Positions 9,501 to 18,251 of a stretch of DNA of 64,000 nt are shown here, piece by piece (the stretch's first letter is position 1; each line of letters opens with the position of its first letter). The notes beneath the pieces are model-generated. The model saw nothing but the letters and a program-made list of their open reading frames with translations. It ran no database searches and was not told the origin of the DNA. A program made the translations under genes and the position numbers. Source of the stretch: Akkermansiaceae bacterium (GTDB lineage: Bacteria > Verrucomicrobiota > Verrucomicrobiia > Verrucomicrobiales > Akkermansiaceae). Location of the stretch: positions 96,690 to 160,689 of the forward strand of contig JACKPZ010000010.1 of assembly GCA_024233135.1 (NCBI GenBank), in the 5' to 3' direction.

Positions 9501-10837
9501 TCTCGTTGCGCAACAGCAGCGATCCCGGGCGCTGGGGCCAACTCCACCTTTGGCGCACCTACGACTATCCGCACATCACCACGATGTACAAGGCGATGTA
9601 CCGCATCGCGAAATACAACCCGCAGATCACCACCACCCACACGGCGAACGAGTATCTCCAGCGAGCCTACGGCACCGCGATGGCCATGTTCACGATCCCC
9701 TATTCCGTCTGGCCGGACGACCTCTGGATCCCCTACCACATCGGCTATATGAACGAGGCGGTGATCCCGCGCCTGATCGAGGATCTCGAAACCGAGGGCA
9801 TGACCACCGAGGCCGCCGGCCTCCGCGCCGAGTGGGAGCAGAAGGTGGAACATTTCCTCAGCAGCAACGGCGATCTCTTCGTTTCGGAGATGCCCTTCGA
9901 CTCGACCGGATTCGAGTCGAACCACGCCGTCGCCCGCTATGCGGTGGAAAACGCGGCCACCATGAATCCCGCGGATCCGGCGGGCTTCGAGCAGACCGCG
10001 CGGAACTTCATGGATCTGGTCACGAACTCCAACATCACCGTCCGCGGTTGGTTGGAACCGGCGTATTATCACTATGGCAGCGATTATCGAGGCAACGCCG
10101 GCGACACCTACACCTTGTCCTACATGTCACAACTCGGCGGCTGGGGCATCCTCGACTACGCGCTTCATTTCTCCACCGATCCCAGCCCCTACCTGCGGCT
10201 CGGCTACGGTTCGATCCTGAGCTCGTGGGCGCTGATGAACACCGGCACGACCGCGTCCAACTACGGTTACTGGTATCCCGGCGCGGCCAACGACGGAGCC
10301 GTGGGAGGCGGTTTCGAAGCGTCACCCTACAATGACAACTGGCTGGAGCTTCCGATCCGCCGCGGCGCCTGGTTTTATGGCTGCGAAGAAGATCTCGGTT
10401 TCTGCGGAGCCATCCGCGCGGCGGCCACGATTCTTGCGGACGATCCGATCTTCGGGCGTTTCTGTTATGGCGGCGAATCCCAAGTGGCGGGGGACGCCAT
10501 CCATGTGACACCGAAAGACGGCGTCCGCCAGCGTTTCCACGCGATTCTGGATGCCGGCCGGATGCATCTTCAGCTTGAAAACGACCGGTTCTCCAGCGGG
10601 TCGCCCATCACCATCGGCAACGACCTTTCCACGGTCGACTTCGAACTCAGCACCTCGAATCCCTCGGCCCACAACGCACGGTTGAAGATCGCGGTCTCTC
10701 TTCCGGGCACCTATGTGGTCAGCGGCGCGTCCGGAGTCATCGCCACCCTCGTTCTTTCCGCGGATCAGGAATCCATGGTCGATCTTCCGATCGCAATCGG
10801 CGTCGGCACGGCGGCGTTCACCATCAACAGACAGTAA
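6584..10837 (+). CDS. Exported DUF5695-type protein with duplicated N-terminal module
   Basis: A 1417-residue protein with a signal peptide (residues 1-23). Residues 30-242 and 243-455 are a tandem duplication of 213 residues, with shared strings such as GVLGQTFTTGPNP, RVFQTT and WLGRGPVDGDRVFVA. A short segment (about 460-520) with WYSLESSETL and EFFRLKE resembles a repeat often seen in verrucomicrobial exoproteins. The rest (about 525-1400) matches what I recognise as DUF5695, a large all-helical-barrel-like domain in polysaccharide loci, with YDGLYPEWN and WGGLQRTTSETYPYGIYG. It follows the GH127 gene after 101 bp, which suggests a role in the same glycan pathway. The enzymatic activity is unknown to me and the family assignment is from memory. 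Confidence 0.65.
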   Translation: MIFRIHRPLLACCLSIAGVADGAEVTLGFDTPPVMDGVRNLAGAADAPSNVQLQYASSNFLSGETNGVLGQTFTTGPNPAGYSLTSISFQQVSHDTTWWLGGTLGLRVFQTTNTPVSGVQDISVLAAETGFVPEDGAGLQQAVPGANNVWVTITLDQTPPLHLEPDTRYGFDIQTLGTPGTGPFVMEWNGIHSDELAGGQAIINGTPGTPSVRSVWLGRGPVDGDRVFVASMTAVTPVTLSPDTPPVGDGVQNLTGSNSAAENTKVQYSNSNYLSGNNNGVLGQTFTTGPNPNGYHLTSLSFQQAPYSTQWWTGGTVGYRVFQTTDAPDSGVQHMTVLAADTGAVPEISASLEEGTPGNDALWVTIGMPQSPPIFLQPNTRYGFDLQATGTTTTGPFLIEWNGTESDVIGGGQALINGSPANPSPDALWLGRGPVDGDRVFVAAMTALGPPKLGVRAHPDSVSVDLDITAGKWYSLESSETLLPDSWSKVFPGPIYGFDPELVLEGLDYAPGGREFFRLKEDEPAFLTNTGADGVASLRPPTDAAGNNPLGTEFIAAGRELGNVALKYRPAGGTTWRAADTSTSDGVAFSWHKVRTSTDGTRHTYHHEMTTGLTGKLTFETEVLTAGDHVGWKLHLKNESDQTITIGDLAIPLPMNTAYSGSDSSVFKHSFISGNNSWAFWMRPDSVGPHLVMTTDPNTRLEYWDGPGARGQAYTYKAYIHAAAAAQVAVDLGSEWRQPTTNLTLEAGAEKTYGFKFQWADGYDAIRQLLVDEGKIDVHVVPGMTVPTDLAAKFSLRTTQTIHSVQAEFPAETVIQSLGPNGDHNIYQVQFSRLGENRLTIDYGDNQQTYLEFFVTEPLETLITKRAAFLEAKQIKNPSKWYDGLYPEWNMASQTLLTPENYDLLSPVYRYIITADDAGLARPAFLALKNSVMPVQAEVTSLDRYIDEFVWGGLQRTTSETYPYGIYGVRDWFSLRNSSDPGRWGQLHLWRTYDYPHITTMYKAMYRIAKYNPQITTTHTANEYLQRAYGTAMAMFTIPYSVWPDDLWIPYHIGYMNEAVIPRLIEDLETEGMTTEAAGLRAEWEQKVEHFLSSNGDLFVSEMPFDSTGFESNHAVARYAVENAATMNPADPAGFEQTARNFMDLVTNSNITVRGWLEPAYYHYGSDYRGNAGDTYTLSYMSQLGGWGILDYALHFSTDPSPYLRLGYGSILSSWALMNTGTTASNYGYWYPGAANDGAVGGGFEASPYNDNWLELPIRRGAWFYGCEEDLGFCGAIRAAATILADDPIFGRFCYGGESQVAGDAIHVTPKDGVRQRFHAILDAGRMHLQLENDRFSSGSPITIGNDLSTVDFELSTSNPSAHNARLKIAVSLPGTYVVSGASGVIATLVLSADQESMVDLPIAIGVGTAAFTINRQ

Positions 10838-10917
10838 GGCACACCAATCCCGCCGACGCCGGGCCGTCCACATTTCCGTGGCCATTTCATAGAATACCGC
10901 CATCCTTTCTCCGACCC

Positions 10918-11868
10918 ATGAACCGCAAGATCACCCTCGTCTTCGCCATCCTGATCTTCACGGGAGCCGCCTGCGTCATCGCGTTCCGGCTTGGCAAGGA
11001 ATCGTCCGCACCACCGGCAACGGAACCCGCCGTGACCGGACAGACAAACCCGGCTGCCACCGAACCCAGGACCGCTTCAGGTCTCGCCCCCACCGAGCCC
11101 AATGCCGGACGGCGCCAGCGCGAGGTGCGTGATCCCGACCTCGTCGATCAGTACGGAGAAACCCGCACCAACCTCTCCCGTCACGTCGTTTCCGATGTCG
11201 TCTCTCTTCTGGATGATGCGGTCGCCATGGGCGACATGATGCTCAACGGCGAAAGCGCGGGCCGCTTCGGCCGCAACGATTGGGCCTTGCAGAACGCGAT
11301 CCGCTCCACCGGAGTCGAACTGAGCGACGAACAGCAGTCCCGAGCCCGCGAGCTCTTCGCGGAGTTCCAACAGCGCGAACTCGGCCGCTCGAAGGAGGCC
11401 CTCGACAAGCTGAAGAAGAATCCCACGCCGCTCATGGGACTTCTGCTTGCCAGCGACGCCCGCTCCAGGGAGGAGATTACCGAAACCGAATACGCGGCCC
11501 AGCAGCAGGTCATCGCCGATGAACTCGACGGAGTGATCAATCCGCTCGACCGCAACAACTTCCGTCCCCGCGATCCCATGGAAGACGAAACCTTCCGCAA
11601 CGGGTTTTCCGAACTGCTGGAAGACGGGCAGAAGGAGACGTTCGACAACTCCATCGCCGAACGCGAAGCCGCCGCTGAAGAAAACGCCGGCGAACGCAAG
11701 ACCGACATCAGCCACATCCCCGTGATGGATCTCGAATCGCTCGAAACCGCCGTCGGCTCGGCCAGGAAAATGACCTCGGGTTTCAAACAGGTCATGGAGG
11801 GGATGAGCAACCTCGGCCCGATCCTCGAACAGCAAGGCCAGCAGCGCGACGGCGGAAACGCGGAGTAA
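10918..11868 (+). CDS. Membrane-anchored helical protein of unknown function
   Basis: A 316-residue product. An N-terminal transmembrane segment (residues 5-24, LVFAILIFTGAACVIAF) is followed by a Pro/Thr/Ala-rich linker (about 29-65) and a charged, predominantly helical domain rich in Glu, Arg and Gln (about 75-300). It has the look of a periplasmic or cell-surface helical protein anchored by one membrane helix. No catalytic motif or known family is recognisable. It lies 80 bp downstream of the DUF5695 gene on the same strand, and a structured intergenic element follows its stop, so it may be the last gene of the unit. Confidence 0.6.
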   Translation: MNRKITLVFAILIFTGAACVIAFRLGKESSAPPATEPAVTGQTNPAATEPRTASGLAPTEPNAGRRQREVRDPDLVDQYGETRTNLSRHVVSDVVSLLDDAVAMGDMMLNGESAGRFGRNDWALQNAIRSTGVELSDEQQSRARELFAEFQQRELGRSKEALDKLKKNPTPLMGLLLASDARSREEITETEYAAQQQVIADELDGVINPLDRNNFRPRDPMEDETFRNGFSELLEDGQKETFDNSIAEREAAAEENAGERKTDISHIPVMDLESLETAVGSARKMTSGFKQVMEGMSNLGPILEQQGQQRDGGNAE

Positions 11869-11869
11869 A

Positions 11870-11946
11870 AACCATCTGGCGTTCGCTCACCCGATCCGGA
11901 ACGAACCGTTCGGTGAACGACCATCCAGCCAGCCCCCCAGATGGTT
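11870..11946 (+). other. Structured intergenic element (nested inverted repeats)
   Basis: Two bases after the preceding stop codon, a 10-bp arm (11870-11879, AACCATCTGG) pairs perfectly with 11937-11946. Inside it are shorter pairings (CGTT/AACG with CACC/GGTG, and GAACG/CGTTC around 11899-11911). There is no T-run after it, so it is a poor factor-independent terminator. It could be an mRNA 3' end structure, a processing site or a small repeat. The rest of the 209-bp gap to the M24 gene shows nothing else clear. Confidence 0.35.
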
Positions 11947-12077
11947 CGATTGGTCTCCTTGCACGGCGTGGGCACCGCTCCCCATTCCTGGTGGCATTGT
12001 TTCACCCTAAGACACGGCGGACAGCCTCCTGCGCGGTGGACACGGCGGATCGACTGTCGTCTTTTTAGGTCCGTCCC

Positions 12078-13274
12078 ATGTCTATTTCGTCGTTCGTTGT
12101 TCCGCTGCCATCCGATGCCCCGACACCAGGCAAGTTGCCGCCGGGCTTCGACCATGCCCGACGACGCGCCGACCTGGTTCGGAGATTGGGCGACTCGCGA
12201 CCGGATCATCAGGTGGTCTTGATCTGCGACACCCAAGACATCACGTATCTCTCCGGTGTCCGCGAAGGGGTTTCATGGCTCGCCATCTGGGACGGAGGAT
12301 GTTTCGCCGTTACGCGGCACATGCTGATTCGCGAGGTCGAGCAGGAGATCGGCGATTGCGAGTTGCTCCTGCCGACGAAGCGATCGAGCGATCCGGCCAT
12401 GGTCGAGCTGTTTCTCGTCACCCAGCTGAAATGCCGTGGGTTTGAAAGCGTGGTGGTCGATCCCAACAGGATCAGCGCGGCTTCGTACTTCGAGCTGGAG
12501 AAATTCATCCATACAGCAGGGCTGGACCTCGTCCCGATGCCCCGGCTGGTGGACCCTCTCCGCCAGCGCAAGGATCCGTTGGAGCTCCATCTCATCACTC
12601 GGTGTGTCATGATCGCCGAACGTGCGTTCTCCGGACTCATCGAAGCGGGAGCCGCCGGGTTGGTAGGACGTTCGGAACTCGAAATCGCCCGGGAACTGGA
12701 AGCCAGGATGCTCGAACTGGGCGCCGATCGGCAGGGGTTTCCTGATTCCGGCATCATCGTCGCGAGCGGGCCAAACAGCGCAAGCGCCCACCATTCACCC
12801 GGCGAGCGCCCGGTGGGAAATGGCGAACCTCTTCTGATCGACTGGGGTGCGGAGGTGAGCGGCTATCGCAGCGACATGACCCGCACACTTTTCCTCGGAA
12901 GCATTCCGGAGTTCGCAAAACGGGCCTATCAGACGGTCGAGTCGGCGTTGGAAGCCGCAGCCGCCGTCTTGCGGACCGGGGCGAAAATGGGGGATGTGGA
13001 TCGAGCCGCGCGCAGAGCAGTGACAGCCGCCGGCTATCAAGAGTTCCACTACGGAGTCGGGCATGGCATAGGCCTTGCGATCCACGAGGGTCCGTGGCTC
13101 CGCGCCCATTCGGAGGAGCTCTTGGAGCCCGGCATGATCACCACCGTGGAACCCGGTGTCTATCTGCCGGATATCGGGGGAATCCGGATCGAGAGCATCT
13201 ATGCCTTGTCGGAACGCGCGACAGACCGGATCGATCGCCTCCCTGTCGCCATGGATCAAATGATTCTGGATTAG
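12078..13274 (+). CDS. M24 family metallopeptidase (Xaa-Pro aminopeptidase-like)
   Basis: A 398-residue cytosolic enzyme with a creatinase-like N-terminal domain (about 30-165) and a C-terminal pita-bread catalytic domain (about 170-390). The five dinuclear-metal ligands of the family are all in place: D255 (LLIDWGAE), D266 (SDMTRT), H329 (GHGIGL), E358 (TVEPGVY) and E372 (RIESI). It should hydrolyse peptides with proline in the second position, or be a related dipeptidase. It stands alone between intergenic regions. No signal peptide is seen. Confidence 0.9.
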   Translation: MSISSFVVPLPSDAPTPGKLPPGFDHARRRADLVRRLGDSRPDHQVVLICDTQDITYLSGVREGVSWLAIWDGGCFAVTRHMLIREVEQEIGDCELLLPTKRSSDPAMVELFLVTQLKCRGFESVVVDPNRISAASYFELEKFIHTAGLDLVPMPRLVDPLRQRKDPLELHLITRCVMIAERAFSGLIEAGAAGLVGRSELEIARELEARMLELGADRQGFPDSGIIVASGPNSASAHHSPGERPVGNGEPLLIDWGAEVSGYRSDMTRTLFLGSIPEFAKRAYQTVESALEAAAAVLRTGAKMGDVDRAARRAVTAAGYQEFHYGVGHGIGLAIHEGPWLRAHSEELLEPGMITTVEPGVYLPDIGGIRIESIYALSERATDRIDRLPVAMDQMILD

Positions 13275-13721
13275 GCGGTGTTTAAAGACCTCCCGTGCCT
13301 GGTGATCGGCGGGGAGTTCTGCGGTTTGAAGGAGGGCATCCGGTGAGAGCGATTCTGGCCTCAGCCTGGTCCAACGCTTTCCCTGCCCCTGGGCCCTCAT
13401 TCACGCCCACAGGGACCATGTGATCCCGATGCACGTTGACGACCGGCAACCAACCACACCCCGCTGAAAAAACATACCTCACTGAAAAACAATGGGGTGT
13501 GCCCGAGGGGGATTGCCTCCGCCGCGCTCCGGCCATGCCAGCTTGCGGCCTGTGGCCGCTTCCGCTTGTTGCTCTCTTTGTTCGCTTTCCCGCATTCAAA
13601 CCCCGGAGGCTCCAGGACCGCTCCGCGGCCCTTCCGCCTGCGGTTCGCGCCCCCCTCGACTCAGGAAAAGAGAAACCCTCACGGCGAGTGAACCATGAGG
13701 GTGAAACAAAGTTTTAAAGAG
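13275..13721. other. Intergenic stretch without convincing genes
   Basis: These 447 bp lie between the M24 gene and the minus-strand tRNA. Short open frames exist in several phases, but none shows a recognisable protein, a good ribosome site or plausible amino-acid content; they are Pro/Arg/Ser-rich products of GC-rich sequence. The only element I can support is the tRNA terminator hairpin at 13665-13702. A degraded mobile element is possible but cannot be shown. Confidence 0.4.
13665..13702 (-). terminator. Rho-independent terminator of the tRNA-Leu gene
   Basis: Read on the minus strand, a 7-bp stem (ACCCTCA ... TGAGGGT, forward 13675-13681 with 13696-13702) is followed by the T-rich string TTCTCTTTTC. 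It lies about 20 bp beyond the 3' end of the tRNA. Confidence 0.55.
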
Positions 13722-13806
<85 letters not shown>

Positions 13807-13932
13807 ACTGAGTGATTGGTGGGCCGCGGATTTAGGTGGCGGCGACTGCCGTTGCAAGCGAATCTTTGAAAAATTTCGTTGGAACGCGGACTGCTGGCCT
13901 TCGGGCTTGCTTCCCCCGGCCGGGACAGGACG

Positions 13933-15018
13933 ATGGCGGAAGAAGACGACATGGAATCGATCCGCGCAGACACGATCGTCAAGACCTTCGGCAGCGTCCG
14001 GGCGCTGGATGGGATCACCGTCACGGTGGACCCCGGAGAGCTGTTCTTTCTCCTCGGTGCCTCGGGGTGTGGCAAGACCACCCTGCTCCGCTGCATCGCG
14101 GGCCTGGAGACACCGGACAGCGGCACGGTTTCCTTTGGCGAGCGGGATGTGACCCGGATGCCGCCGCACAAACGCGAGGCGGCGATGGTGTTCCAGAGCT
14201 ACGCGCTGTGGCCGCATCTGACGGTGGGGCAGAACATCGCGTTCGGGCTGGAGGAACGGAAGGTTTCGAAGGCGGAGATCAAGCAGCGCGTGGCCGAGGC
14301 GCTGGAGATGGTGCAGCTCCCGGGATTCGGCGAGCGGTCGATCGACCAGATGTCGGGCGGCCAGCAGCAGCGGGTGTCGCTGGCCCGCGCGCTGGTGGTG
14401 AAACCGAAGTGCCTGCTGCTGGACGAGCCGCTCTCGAACCTCGACGCCCAGCTCCGCGTCGAGATGCGCGGCGAGATCCGCCGGATCGTGAAGGAGAACG
14501 GCCTGACCGCCGTCTACGTCACCCACGACCAGGAGGAGGCGCTGGCGATGGCCGACCGGATGGCGGTGCTCACCCGCGGCACGATCGGCCAGGTGGACAC
14601 GCCGGAGAATGTCTATCGGAATCCGCTCAGCGCGTACGTCGCGAAATTCATCGGCGAGACGAACATCGTGCCCGGCGAGATCGTCGAGGTTCGTTCCGGT
14701 TTCGCGATGCTCAAGACGGATGCCGGCCCGCTGGTCGGCCGCGTGACGGATCCGGAGTGGAACCCGCAACCCGGAGAGCAGGCGCGGCTGTCGATCCGCC
14801 CCGAGGCCTGGCGTTTGCACAAGTCGAGCGGCGACAACGAGGTGGTCGGCCGGATCGCGGAGCGGGCCTATCTGGGCCAGCGGATCCAATATTGGATCGA
14901 GACCGCGGCGGGCCGCCAGCAGGTCGTCGAGATGAACCCGCACATCATCCATGAACCCGGTGAGGAACAGATCGTCCTCCACGCCCGCCACGACGACGTG
15001 GTGGTCTTGAAACCCTGA
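13933..15018 (+). CDS. ABC transporter ATP-binding protein (Fbp/Pot type)
   Basis: A 361-residue nucleotide-binding subunit of an importer. Walker A GASGCGKTT begins at residue 42, the signature MSGGQQQRV at 140, and Walker B LLLDEP has its Asp at 164; the H-loop is YVTHDQEE. A C-terminal TOBE domain (about 240-360) is typical of Fe3+, polyamine, thiamine and sugar importers. ATG 13933 is chosen because AGGA precedes it; ATG 13951 is the alternative. It heads a three-gene unit with the binding protein 10 bp downstream and the fused permease after that. Confidence 0.9.
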   Translation: MAEEDDMESIRADTIVKTFGSVRALDGITVTVDPGELFFLLGASGCGKTTLLRCIAGLETPDSGTVSFGERDVTRMPPHKREAAMVFQSYALWPHLTVGQNIAFGLEERKVSKAEIKQRVAEALEMVQLPGFGERSIDQMSGGQQQRVSLARALVVKPKCLLLDEPLSNLDAQLRVEMRGEIRRIVKENGLTAVYVTHDQEEALAMADRMAVLTRGTIGQVDTPENVYRNPLSAYVAKFIGETNIVPGEIVEVRSGFAMLKTDAGPLVGRVTDPEWNPQPGEQARLSIRPEAWRLHKSSGDNEVVGRIAERAYLGQRIQYWIETAAGRQQVVEMNPHIIHEPGEEQIVLHARHDDVVVLKP

Positions 15019-15027
15019 ACGCGGCAC

Positions 15028-16506
15028 GTGAGGACCCGGGCGCTCATCATCTTCGGACTGCTCGCGGCGATCGTCGCGCTGCCGCTCACGCTGCGCCGCA
15101 AGACGGCGACGGTGAGCTCCGGCAAGGCGGATGACCAGCTGGTGGTGCTCACACCACACAACGAGTCGATCCGCGCGGAGTTCGGCGATGCGTTCGCCAG
15201 TTGGTGGAAGCAGAAGACCGGACGGACGGTGCACGTCGACTGGCGCACGCCGGGCGGCACCTCGGAGATCCGGATGGTGCTCGACGCCGGGTTCAAGGCG
15301 GCGGAGGAAACGAAACGCGATGGCATCGGCATCGATCTGTTTTTCGGCGGCGGCGTACCGGATTTCTCCGGGCAGGCGAAAAAAGGCCGGCTCGCTCCGT
15401 TGCGCGTGTTCGAGAGCCACCCGGAGTGGTTCGGCGAAAACGGCGTGATCCCGCAGACATTCACCGGCGAGCAGTATTTCCCGGACGACCACGTCTGGAT
15501 CGGCACCTGCATCTCGCAGTTCGGGATCTGTTACAACCCGGACTACCTCGACCGCCTCGGACTTCCCGCTCCGACTTCTTGGGACGACCTCGGCGACCCG
15601 GGATACGCCGGCACGCTCGCGCTGGCGGACCCGACGAAGAGCGGATCGGTGGCACGGACCTTCGAGCTGCTGGTCCAGAGTTCGATCCTGCGCGAACTGG
15701 AAGGTCGTCCGGAGGCCGAGCGCGACGAGGCGCTCGCCGCCGGTTGGGCGAAAGGGCTCCAGCTCATCCAGCGGATGGCGGCCAACGCCCGTTATTTCAC
15801 CGACAGCGCGTCGAAGATCCCGCACGACGTCGGCCAGGGCAACGCCGCGGCCGGCATGTGCATCGATTTCTACGGCCGCTCGTATGCCGCCGACCTGAAG
15901 ACCCGCGAGGGCGGCGACCGCGTCGTCTGGATCGCGCCCGAGGGAGGCACGACGCTGAGCGCGGACCCGGTGGCGGTGTTGAACGGCGCGCCGCATGAGG
16001 AGATCGCGCAGTCGTTCGTCGAGTTCAGCCTCACCCCGGAGGCGCAGGCGTTGTGGTTCCTGAAACCCGGCACCGAAGGCGGCCCGCAGAGCCGCGCGCT
16101 CCACCGCACGCCGATCCGCCGCGACGTTTACACCGATGCGAACCTGTCGCGCTCGACGATGCCGGACGCGCACCCGTACGAGGACCCCGGGAATTTCATC
16201 TATCAGCCGGAGCTCACCGGCAGGGCGTTCAACACGCTGCGCCAGCTCGTGCGGGCGATGTGCATCGACTCGCACGAGGAAATGAAGGCCGCGTGGAGCG
16301 CCCTGCGCGACGCCGGCATGCCGGCCGACGCGCTCGCGGTTTTCCAGGACGTTTCCATCATGACCTACGCCCAGGGCGGCCACGGCGATCCGCGTTTCGA
16401 CGGTTCGGACGCGCTGAAAACCGCCGAGAACGCCGCCCGCATCGGCGAGTGGTTTCGTGACAACTATCGCAAGGCCGAGCAAATGGCCCGCACCCGGACC
16501 CCATGA
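15028..16506 (+). CDS. Extracellular solute-binding protein of the ABC importer
   Basis: GTG start at 15028, 492 residues. One hydrophobic N-terminal helix (ALIIFGLLAAIVALPLTL) acts as signal peptide or membrane anchor. It is followed by a class II periplasmic binding fold with LVVLTPHNESIRAEF, DLFFGGGVPDF, GICYNPDYLDRLGLPAPTSW and LALADPTKSGS, all typical of the FbpA/AfuA-like family. These proteins bind Fe3+, phosphonates, thiamine or sugar phosphates; the ligand here cannot be decided from motifs. The stop overlaps the permease start (ATGA at 16503), so the two are translationally coupled. Confidence 0.85.
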   Translation: MRTRALIIFGLLAAIVALPLTLRRKTATVSSGKADDQLVVLTPHNESIRAEFGDAFASWWKQKTGRTVHVDWRTPGGTSEIRMVLDAGFKAAEETKRDGIGIDLFFGGGVPDFSGQAKKGRLAPLRVFESHPEWFGENGVIPQTFTGEQYFPDDHVWIGTCISQFGICYNPDYLDRLGLPAPTSWDDLGDPGYAGTLALADPTKSGSVARTFELLVQSSILRELEGRPEAERDEALAAGWAKGLQLIQRMAANARYFTDSASKIPHDVGQGNAAAGMCIDFYGRSYAADLKTREGGDRVVWIAPEGGTTLSADPVAVLNGAPHEEIAQSFVEFSLTPEAQALWFLKPGTEGGPQSRALHRTPIRRDVYTDANLSRSTMPDAHPYEDPGNFIYQPELTGRAFNTLRQLVRAMCIDSHEEMKAAWSALRDAGMPADALAVFQDVSIMTYAQGGHGDPRFDGSDALKTAENAARIGEWFRDNYRKAEQMARTRTP

Positions 16507-18194
16507 AACGCGGACCCGCCATCCTGATCACGATCCTCGTCTGCGCGTTCTTCGCGGTGTTCTTCGTCTATCCCGCCGGCATGGTGGTGAAGCAGGCCTT
16601 CGAAGGGCCGGACGGTTTCACCCTCGAGTTCTTCCGTGCGGTGTTCGAGAACCCGATCTATCGCGAGGGCATCGCGAATTCGTTCTTGTTAGGAATCTCC
16701 GCCACGCTGCTGGCGACGTGCATCGCGTTTCCGCTCGCATTGATCGGCCACCGCTATGATTTCCCCGGGAAACCGGCGCTCGGCGTGATGGTGCTGGCGC
16801 CGATGATCCTGCCGCCTTTCGTCGGCGCGGTGGGAGTGAAGCAGATCCTCGGTGTGAACGGCGCGCTCAACGCGGCGCTCGCGAAACTCGGCATGATGGA
16901 CGCCGCCCATCCCTTCGACTGGCTCGCGGAGGGGCGCATGGCCGGCATCGTCCTGATGATCGGCCTCAATCTCTATCCGATCCTCTACATGAACATCGCC
17001 GCCGCGTTGTCGAACCTCGATCCGGCGATGGAGCAGGCTGCGGAAAACCTCGGCTGCCCGCCGTGGAAACGGTTTTTCCGCATCACGCTGCCGCTGGCGA
17101 TGCCGGGTGTGTTCGCCGGCGCGTCGATCGTTTTCATCTGGGCCTTCACCGAGCTCGGGGTGCCGCTGGTGTTCGATTTCAGCCGCACGGCATCGGTGCA
17201 GATTTTCGACGGCCTCAAGGGGCTCGACAAAAACCCGATTCCCTACGCGCTCACGGCGATCCTGCTGATTGTGGCGGCCACCGTGTTTTCGCTGTCGAAA
17301 TTTGTCATCGGCCGCTCGCCGCTCGGCACCGCGCCGCGTCCGAAAGGACGTGCGAACGCGAAACGCCTGCGTGGCATGAAGGGCCTGCTGTGCAGCTTCG
17401 CGTTTCTCGGTGTGTTCCTGCTCGCCTCCATTCCGCACGTCGGCGTCTTGTTCCTGTCCACCGCGGAGCGTTGGTATGGAACGGTGGTGCCGGACGAGTT
17501 CACCATGCGCCACTACACCGAGGCGCTCGGCAACGGCCTGGTGGTGCCGTCGATCCAGAACAGCCTGATGTACGCCGGCTGCGCGACTCTGCTCGCCCTG
17601 CTCGTCGGCCTCGGCGTGGCGTGGGTGGTGGTGCGCTCGGACCTGAAAGTGCGTGGCATCCTCGACGCGGTGGTGATGCTGCCGCTGGCGGTGCCCGGGT
17701 TGGTGATGGCGTTCGGATACCTCGCGCTTTCGCAGGAAGGAAAGCCGTTCCATTTCCTCGTCGGCGCCGGCGGCAGCCCGTTCCTGCTGCTGGTGCTCGC
17801 CTACGGCACGCGGCGACTGCCCTACATCGTGCGCTCCGCGGTGGCCGGCCTGCAGCAGAGCAATCCGGCGCTCGAAGAAGCGGCCCGCTCGCTCGGCGCG
17901 ACACCCGTTCGCACGCTGCGCCGCGTCGCGCTGCCGCTGATCGGCGCGAACCTCGCCGCTGGCTCGATCCTCGCCTTCGCCTTCGCCATGCTCGAAGTGA
18001 GCGACAGCCTGATTCTCGCCCAGCAGGAACAGCATTATCCGATCACCAAGGCGATCTACACCCTGCTCAGCACGCTGGGCAACGGCACCGAGCTGGCCGC
18101 CGCGCTCGGCGTTTGGTCGATGGTCTTCCTTTCCACCGCCATCATGGGTGCGGCCATCCTCGGCGGGAAACGCGGCGGCTTGTTCAAGGTGTGA
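16503..18194 (+). CDS. Fused two-domain ABC transporter permease (FbpB-like)
   Basis: A 563-residue inner-membrane protein with about 12 hydrophobic helices in two homologous halves. Each half holds an EAA coupling loop: EQAAENLGCPPWKRFFRITL near residue 180 and EEAARSLGATPVRTLRRVAL near residue 460. Fusion of both permease domains in one chain is characteristic of the Fbp/Sfu/Afu iron and related importers. It overlaps the binding-protein gene by 4 bp. With the preceding ATPase and binding protein it completes an importer, most likely for ferric iron or a phosphorylated organic compound. Confidence 0.9.
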   Translation: MKRGPAILITILVCAFFAVFFVYPAGMVVKQAFEGPDGFTLEFFRAVFENPIYREGIANSFLLGISATLLATCIAFPLALIGHRYDFPGKPALGVMVLAPMILPPFVGAVGVKQILGVNGALNAALAKLGMMDAAHPFDWLAEGRMAGIVLMIGLNLYPILYMNIAAALSNLDPAMEQAAENLGCPPWKRFFRITLPLAMPGVFAGASIVFIWAFTELGVPLVFDFSRTASVQIFDGLKGLDKNPIPYALTAILLIVAATVFSLSKFVIGRSPLGTAPRPKGRANAKRLRGMKGLLCSFAFLGVFLLASIPHVGVLFLSTAERWYGTVVPDEFTMRHYTEALGNGLVVPSIQNSLMYAGCATLLALLVGLGVAWVVVRSDLKVRGILDAVVMLPLAVPGLVMAFGYLALSQEGKPFHFLVGAGGSPFLLLVLAYGTRRLPYIVRSAVAGLQQSNPALEEAARSLGATPVRTLRRVALPLIGANLAAGSILAFAFAMLEVSDSLILAQQEQHYPITKAIYTLLSTLGNGTELAAALGVWSMVFLSTAIMGAAILGGKRGGLFKV

Positions 18195-18251
18195 GACTGT
18201 CACCCTCGGAACAGGGAAAGAAACGTCCCGCGGCGGGTTTACCACCGGTGC

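Noticed and set aside
13497..13717. Several short frames in the gap before the tRNA
   Set aside because: The products are Pro/Arg/Ser-rich low-complexity sequence without a start signal, and no homologous family comes to mind.
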